Assembly: GCF_020400585.1 (NCBI RefSeq)
Contig: NZ_JAINVF010000001.1
Coordinates: 62,001-126,000, forward strand
Source: Streptomyces sp. NK08204
GTDB lineage: Bacteria; Actinomycetota; Actinomycetes; Streptomycetales; Streptomycetaceae
Reading direction: 5' to 3'
DNA length: 64,000 bases
Below are positions 59,812 to 64,000 of the stretch, piece after piece; position 1 is the first letter of the stretch, and the number at the start of each line of letters is the position of its first letter. Under the pieces are notes generated by a model that saw nothing but the letters and a program-made list of their open reading frames with translations, was not told the DNA's origin and made no database searches. Position numbers and translations under genes: made by a program.

Positions 59812-60981
59812 ATGGCGAAGCACTGGGCGGACTTCCAGTACGAGATCTATCTGAACGGGATGACGGGCGCCGTGCCCCGGCTGCCCACCGACCTGACCCG
59901 GCTTGAGGAGCTGGCCGAACTCCGGCTGGGCCCCGGCCCGGCGGGGTACGTGGCGGGCAGCGCGGGCGACGGCAGTACGGCCCGCGCCAACCGGGCGGCG
60001 CTGGCCCGGCACCGCATCGTGCCGCGCATGCTCCGGGACGTGCACGAGCGGGACCTGTCGGTCGAGGTGCTGGGCCGCCCGCTGCCGGCGCCGCTGGCGC
60101 TGGCTCCGGTGGGCACGGTGTCGATCATGCATCCGGACGCCGAGTCCGCCGTCGCCCGGGCCGCCGCCGCCCACGGCGTGCCGTACGTCCTGTCGTCGGC
60201 CTCCAGCACACCCATGGAGCAGGTGGCGGAGGCGATGGGGGACGCCGAACGGTGGTTCCAGCTGTACTGGGGCAAGGACCCCGAGGTGACCCGGAGTTTC
60301 CTCGCCCGGGCGAAGGACGCCGGCTACACGGTGCTGGTCGTCACCCTGGACACCCCGATGCTGGCCTGGCGGCCCCGCGACCTGGACCAGGCCTATCTGC
60401 CGTTCCTGCACGGAGTGGGCACCGCGAACTACTTCACCGATCCGGCCTTCCGAGCGGGCCTGGCCAAACCCGTGCACGAGGATCCGACCGCGGCGGTACG
60501 GCACTTCCTCGGCCTGTTCGGGGACGCCGGCCACACCTGGCCGGACCTGGCCGTCCTGCGCGAGCACTGGGACGGCCCGATCGTCCTCAAGGGCGTCCTG
60601 CACCCGGACGACGCCCGGCTCGCCGCGGACGCCGGGGTCGACGGGGTGGTGGTCTCCAACCACGGCGGACGGCAGGTGGCCGGTGCCGTCGCGGCGGCCG
60701 ACGCGCTGCCCCGGGTCGCGGAGGCGGTGGGCGACCGGCTCACCGTGCTGTTCGACAGCGGCGTGCGCACCGGCGACGACATGTTCAAGGCGCTCGCCCT
60801 CGGCGCGCGGGCGGTGCTGCTGGGACGGCCGTACGTGTACGGGCTCGGCCTGGACGGACAGGCGGGCGTCGAGCACGTCATCCGGTGCGTGCTGGCCGAG
60901 TTCGACCTGACCCTCGCCCTGTCCGGACACGCCACCCCGGCCGGCATCACCGCGGACGACCTCCTCGTCCTGCCCGCCTGA
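59812..60981 (+). CDS. FMN-dependent alpha-hydroxyacid oxidase (lactate 2-monooxygenase-like)
   Basis: The 389-residue protein is read from ATG 59812, five bases after GGAGG. The FMN-dependent alpha-hydroxyacid dehydrogenase fold is clear: LALAPVGTVSIMHPDAESAV, PYVLSSASSTPMEQVAEAMG, WFQLYWGKD, VLVVTLDTPMLAWRPRDLDQ, IVLKGVLHPDDARLAADAGV, VVVSNHGGRQ (active-site His and Arg) and VLFDSGVRTGDDMFKALALG. The WRPRDLD segment points to lactate 2-monooxygenase rather than glycolate oxidase. The natural substrate is not fixed by sequence. It is convergent with the sigma/RICIN fusion gene. Confidence 0.92.
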   Translation: MAKHWADFQYEIYLNGMTGAVPRLPTDLTRLEELAELRLGPGPAGYVAGSAGDGSTARANRAALARHRIVPRMLRDVHERDLSVEVLGRPLPAPLALAPVGTVSIMHPDAESAVARAAAAHGVPYVLSSASSTPMEQVAEAMGDAERWFQLYWGKDPEVTRSFLARAKDAGYTVLVVTLDTPMLAWRPRDLDQAYLPFLHGVGTANYFTDPAFRAGLAKPVHEDPTAAVRHFLGLFGDAGHTWPDLAVLREHWDGPIVLKGVLHPDDARLAADAGVDGVVVSNHGGRQVAGAVAAADALPRVAEAVGDRLTVLFDSGVRTGDDMFKALALGARAVLLGRPYVYGLGLDGQAGVEHVIRCVLAEFDLTLALSGHATPAGITADDLLVLPA

Positions 60982-61079
60982 CCCCGTGTCACGCCGAGCC
61001 ACGCCGCCTGGCCGGGCGCACGCTGTTCCGCCGGGCCGCACGCCGAGGGTCCGGCCGACGCGGTGGTCCCGAGGCCTGA

Positions 61080-62843
61080 CTACGCGCCCCGCCCGGGCAG
61101 TTGCGAGGACTCGGCGGAGGGGCCGCCGCTGCCCGCGATCGACAGCGGTCCGGGGGTCGCCGACGGCGCGTCGGTCAGCCAGCGTTGCGCCACCGAGCGG
61201 TCGCGGACCTTGACGACCAGGTCGGCGCCGGGGTCCTGGCCGGCCGGGGCGAGAGCGAGCGTCTTGTCCCAGTGGGGCAGCAACTCGCCGTACACGGTGA
61301 GGTCGTAGCGCACGTCGTCGGCCCGCTCGCTGCCTGCCTGCGCGCAACCGCCGAGAATCACCACCCCGGCGTCGGCGTGCGAGTCCAGGCACAGCCGGGG
61401 GCGGGCCGCACTGCGCAGCAGGCCGTCGGCATCGTACGTCCACCGCTGTGTCGCGGCCGAGGAGCAGGCGGCGAGGACCGCGTCCGCGCCGGCCGCGGGC
61501 CTGCCCCTGACGTCCAGGCACAGTCCGGAGTCGGCGTTGCGCAGCCGGGTCGGGCGCCCGGCGGCGGGCAGTCGGGCGGTGCCGGGCGTGGTCGCGGAGG
61601 CGGGCGGAGACGGGGTGGCGCCGCCGGGGACGGCGCTCGTGGAGGCAATCGGGCCGGTCCTGTGGCCGCCGTCCGGCCACACGCGGATCGCCACGGCCGT
61701 CACGAGCAGCGCGACCGAGGCGAGGCCGACCGCGGTGAGCAGCGCCCTCGAGGACCGGGCGGCACCGGGTACGCCCCGCACGAGCGCGGGGACCCGCGCG
61801 AGCGGCCCAGGACCCGGGTCGCCGTGCCGACGGGCCCGGCGCGCGACGGTACGGGACAGAGCCGTTCGGGACAGGGCTGTCCCGGACGGATCTGTCCCGG
61901 ACAGACCTGTCCCGGACTGGGCCGCACGGGCGAACAGTCCGGGACGTCCGCCGCCGCGGCGCCCGCCGGAGCGACGGGTGCCGCCGAGGGCGGGGCCGGG
62001 TCCCGGGCCGCGGCGGCCGGGGCGCGAGTCGAGGTAGCGGCGTGCTCCCCAGCCGAGGACGGCTTCGGCGAGGAGCACGCCGGAACCGGCCTCGGCCTGG
62101 CCCAGCTGCTCGGCGGCGTGCCGGCAGTACGGGCAGCCGGCGAGGTGCCGGCGGACATCGGGCAGCAGGCCGCCGCCGCGCCGGATCGGAACGTCGAGAA
62201 GGCGGTTGTAGTAGCGGCAGTCCTTGCTGGGCGCGAGTTCCCGGTGTGCGCGGACAAGTCCTTCCCGGAATGCGCCCCGGGCCTGTTCCAGAGTGGCCGC
62301 CGCGGTGTCCGTGTCCATGCCGAGCAGCCCGGCGGGGACGGCTACCGGCTCGGCATCCACCTCGGTGTGCCACAGAAGTGCCTGCTCCAGCCGGGGAAGG
62401 GCATGGAATGAGTGTGCGGACAGGGCGCGGTTTTCCGATATCAGGGACTGCGCCGCACGCATACCGCGTCCGCCTGCGGGTTTCCGGAGTCCCGGCAGTT
62501 CGGCGGCTATGCGTTCCGTTCCGGACCAGTTCACGACCGTGTCCCGGACGGTCACCAGCAGGCGTGGCCGCAGCGCCTCGGCGCCTTCGCCGAGCGCGAG
62601 GCGGCCGAGGACCTGGTGGAAGGCGGCGGCGGTGACCATGTGGGCCAGGGGGCCGGACGTGGCCAGGCAGATGACCGCGTAGTCCTGTGCGGGCCGCCAG
62701 TGCCGGGCCATCAGCAGGGCGGTGGACCGGGAGGCCTCTGCGTCGGAGCCGGCACGCAGGGGGCCGGCGAGGGATTCATCGGATTCCCCGCCTTGCGATC
62801 CGGGCGGCGGATAGGGGGGACGAGGGGGGTGGGGGGTGAACAC
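61080..62843 (-). CDS. Fusion of sigma-factor-like, zinc anti-sigma, membrane and RICIN lectin domains
   Basis: The 587-residue protein is read from GTG 62843; no ribosome-binding site is evident. Residues about 40-205 resemble an ECF sigma factor: AAFHQVLGRLALGEGAEALR, then LPRLEQALLWHTEVDAEPVA, GLLGMDTDTAAATLEQARG and AFREGLVRAH as a region-4-like end. Residues 209-240 carry a zinc anti-sigma signature (Cys209, then His233-x3-Cys237-x2-Cys240). A linker with five-residue SGTxx repeats (about 310-332) and a TM helix at 367-387 lead to an extracellular RICIN beta-trefoil (SGLCLDVRGRPAAGADAVLA, ATQRWTYDADG). The two final genes of the window are upstream on the same strand. Confidence 0.8.
   Translation of the reverse strand: MFTPHPPRPPYPPPGSQGGESDESLAGPLRAGSDAEASRSTALLMARHWRPAQDYAVICLATSGPLAHMVTAAAFHQVLGRLALGEGAEALRPRLLVTVRDTVVNWSGTERIAAELPGLRKPAGGRGMRAAQSLISENRALSAHSFHALPRLEQALLWHTEVDAEPVAVPAGLLGMDTDTAAATLEQARGAFREGLVRAHRELAPSKDCRYYNRLLDVPIRRGGGLLPDVRRHLAGCPYCRHAAEQLGQAEAGSGVLLAEAVLGWGARRYLDSRPGRRGPGPGPALGGTRRSGGRRGGGRPGLFARAAQSGTGLSGTDPSGTALSRTALSRTVARRARRHGDPGPGPLARVPALVRGVPGAARSSRALLTAVGLASVALLVTAVAIRVWPDGGHRTGPIASTSAVPGGATPSPPASATTPGTARLPAAGRPTRLRNADSGLCLDVRGRPAAGADAVLAACSSAATQRWTYDADGLLRSAARPRLCLDSHADAGVVILGGCAQAGSERADDVRYDLTVYGELLPHWDKTLALAPAGQDPGADLVVKVRDRSVAQRWLTDAPSATPGPLSIAGSGGPSAESSQLPGRGA
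61848..61916. repeat. 15-bp in-frame repeats in the linker of the fusion gene
   Basis: Near-identical CTGTCCCGGAC-type units encode SGTGL, SGTDP, SGTAL and SRTAL in series. It is a simple expansion in a region that needs only to be flexible. Confidence 0.65.
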
Positions 62844-63264
62844 TGAGCGGATTCCTTTGGCGCGTGTGACGTTGCGTCAGTGCGATGGCACATACCTCTG
62901 GAGTGCATTCGGGGAGCGGAAATTCACCGGCGCACGGCCGGCCGGATCGGCCAACTGCCGGAAGGGCCCTGGCCTTTACCCTCCGCACGGGCGTGGCAAC
63001 CTTTGCACACCTTCCACACAGGCAACAAGAGACCCGTACGGACATCGGCCGGTTCGAAGAGAAGTCGGAATGCAGAGAGGGCTTGCTGCTTCCGAAACGC
63101 CGGGCTTTCCATTTCTCCCGCGGCCCGTGCGAAGGCCGCACACGCATCGCCGGGCCGCGCACGCTCCCCGGCCGGCCGTCCCCGTGGGGGACCGATCGCC
63201 GACCGGCACCGCCCCGGGCCGGGCCGGCCGCCCACGGCGGCTTCCCCCGCCGGCCCGGGTGGTG
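62844..63264. other. Gap between the fusion gene and the toxin gene, with a hairpin
   Basis: No gene is convincing. GTCCCC/GGGGAC at 63178-63192 is a short hairpin. The stronger one is CGGGCCGGC (63220-63228) with GCCGGCCCG (63249-63257), a perfect 9-bp stem just past the toxin stop that probably terminates the toxin-antitoxin transcript. The promoter of the fusion gene should lie near 62850-62950. Confidence 0.45.
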
Positions 63265-63645
63265 TCAGATCTGCCAGGAGCGGAGCCGGTCGGCCGCACC
63301 GTAGACGTCGGCCTTGCCGGACATCAGGTCGCGGGCGAGGTCGACCAGGGCGCCGTAGGGCGGGTCGATGCCGACCCCGCTGACGAACATGTAGGCCACG
63401 GCGGTGGCGCAGGCGAAGCGGGCGTTGGCCGCGGGCAGCGGCTTGAGCACGGCGAGGGTGTGCAGCAGGGCGGCGGCCCGCCACGCGGGATCGGAGTCGA
63501 CGCCGAGCCGGGGCGGGTCGACCCGGTGCCGGGCGACGGCTGCCACCAGCGCGGAGAAGTCGTCGACCGTGGGCTGGTCGGGCAGGACCTCCTCGTGACG
63601 CTGGAGCAGCCAGGGGACGTCGATATGGATGAGGGAAGGCATCAC
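63265..63645 (-). CDS. Doc/Fic-like toxin with degenerate Fic motif
   Basis: The product has 126 residues from GTG 63645, or 125 from ATG 63642. The helical Fic/Doc core is recognisable: LLQRHEEVLPDQPTVDDFSA, AALLHTLAVLKPLPAANARF, ACATAVAYMFVSGVGIDPP and GALVDLARDLMSGKADVYGA. The canonical HxFx(D/N)(A/G)NKR motif appears as KPLPAANAR: His is Lys, the acidic residue is Ala and Lys is Ala. That should disable classical Fic or Doc chemistry, or points to a changed activity. It directly follows the antitoxin stop codon, so translation is coupled. Confidence 0.8.
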   Translation of the reverse strand: MMPSLIHIDVPWLLQRHEEVLPDQPTVDDFSALVAAVARHRVDPPRLGVDSDPAWRAAALLHTLAVLKPLPAANARFACATAVAYMFVSGVGIDPPYGALVDLARDLMSGKADVYGAADRLRSWQI

Positions 63646-63885
63646 TCAGGCAGCCTCGCCCTTGGCGGGGGGCTCGTCGTCCGGGAAGGCGGCGGCGAAC
63701 TCCTCCGCGTGCGCGGTGAAGAAGCTGCGGAACGCCTCCGCACCCTCCTGCAGCGCCCGGTGCCGGGCGATGTCGGCGGCTGCGGCCTCACGCACCAGGG
63801 CCTTCATCGACGTACCGCGCTCCTTGGCGATCTGCCTCAGGTCCTCTAGCTCGCGTTCGCTGAACTCCACATTGAGAGCTGGCAT
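63646..63885 (-). CDS. Ribbon-helix-helix-type antitoxin
   Basis: The 79-residue protein is read from ATG 63885, with GAGG close upstream. MPALNVEFSERELEDLRQIA and KERGTSMKALVREAAAADIA are the strand-helix-helix DNA-binding pattern of MetJ/Arc-type antitoxins. The C-terminal half (FRSFFTAHAEEFAAAFPDD) is the probable toxin-binding part. Its stop abuts the toxin start. A palindrome before the gene is the likely autoregulatory operator. Confidence 0.85.
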   Translation of the reverse strand: MPALNVEFSERELEDLRQIAKERGTSMKALVREAAAADIARHRALQEGAEAFRSFFTAHAEEFAAAFPDDEPPAKGEAA

Positions 63886-63902
63886 GCCCTCACGGTACCG
63901 CG

Positions 63903-63916
63903 CGGGTACTTACCCG
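63903..63916. promoter_or_regulatory. Palindrome before the antitoxin gene
   Basis: CGGGTA-CT-TACCCG is a perfect 14-bp dyad 17 bases upstream of the antitoxin start, in an AT-richer stretch that includes TAAATAT. It is a plausible operator for the toxin-antitoxin pair. Confidence 0.6.
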
Positions 63917-63983
63917 TAAATATCACCAGGTCAGGCGGCATCTTCTCCGGTACCTTCGAGCCGAGCCCGCGAGGCCGGACATC

Positions 63984-64000
63984 ATGTCCGATTCCCGCCG
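63984..64000 (+). CDS. Possible gene start cut by the window end
   Basis: ATG 63984 is preceded by GAGG at nine bases and opens MSDSR before the sequence ends. The start also lies in a GGACAT-C-ATGTCC dyad. Too little is visible to say more. Confidence 0.3.

Noticed and set aside
59644..62373. Long minus-strand frame covering the alpha-hydroxyacid oxidase gene
   Set aside because: Low-complexity Arg/Pro shadow; the plus strand carries the SNHGGRQ oxidase motifs.

Overview
The window is a stretch of a high-GC actinobacterial chromosome, almost certainly Streptomyces. Most genes show a strong G/C third-position bias and GTG starts are common. The families are typical of the genus: SpoIIE/PP2C phosphatases with ATPase modules, a streptogrisin-type protease, a subtilisin inhibitor (SSI), a DUF574 methyltransferase, mycothiol-dependent formaldehyde dehydrogenase, BlaI/M56 and many TetR proteins. 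I found no rRNA, no convincing tRNA, no CRISPR array, no intact insertion sequence and no prophage. It looks like a chromosome-arm or accessory-rich region with visible gene decay.

Layout. 1-3.6 kb: two PP2C/SpoIIE phosphatases (one cut by the window edge). 3.9-6.5 kb: a GH15 glucanohydrolase between two small proteins. 6.7-13.6 kb: an envelope block with DedA, a newly proposed coupled small ORF and a PAP2 phosphatase, then a leftward operon (membrane glycosyltransferase, flippase-like protein, lone proteasome beta-type peptidase) facing a BlaI/M56 pair across TACA/TGTA palindromes. 13.7-18.1 kb: HAD phosphatase, P-loop kinase, GT39-like glycosyltransferase, RpiR regulator. 18.5-23.1 kb: ATP-grasp protein divergent from a TetR gene whose palindromic operator recurs before a DUF35 protein; F420/PPOX protein; DUF574 methyltransferase. 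23.2-25.6 kb: membrane-anchored streptogrisin and an L,D-transpeptidase. 26.2-29.7 kb: formaldehyde detoxification pair, NTF2-like protein, and folD under a ZTP/ZMP riboswitch.

29.7-37.8 kb is rich in decay: a frameshifted alcohol dehydrogenase, a Ser/Thr kinase, and an acyl-CoA degradation cluster where thiolase and acyl-CoA dehydrogenase are intact but a MaoC-like dehydratase and an acyl-CoA ligase are stubs, followed by a tandem-TetR protein and an epimerase. 37.8-43.2 kb: TetR/beta-propeller pair sharing an operator region, XdhC-like protein, acetyltransferase, phosphoesterase, dead isochorismatase. 43.2-48.1 kb: RmlB, and an accessory respiratory set (CtaD, CtaF, lone cytochrome b plus a small partner). 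48.2-53 kb: a third SpoIIE phosphatase and a Crp/Fnr-type regulator with a small membrane protein.

53.8-56.7 kb encodes the most unusual protein: a cytoplasmic nucleoside-phosphorylase/nucleosidase domain, one membrane segment, and an extracellular binding-protein plus von Willebrand A region. It is divergent from an MFS exporter with its own palindromic operators. 58.9-64 kb: SSI with Gln at the inferred P1 site, an FMN-dependent alpha-hydroxyacid oxidase, a sigma-like/zinc-anti-sigma/RICIN fusion, and a toxin-antitoxin pair with a degenerate Fic motif. Functional statements are inferences from sequence motifs read by eye; no database search was run.
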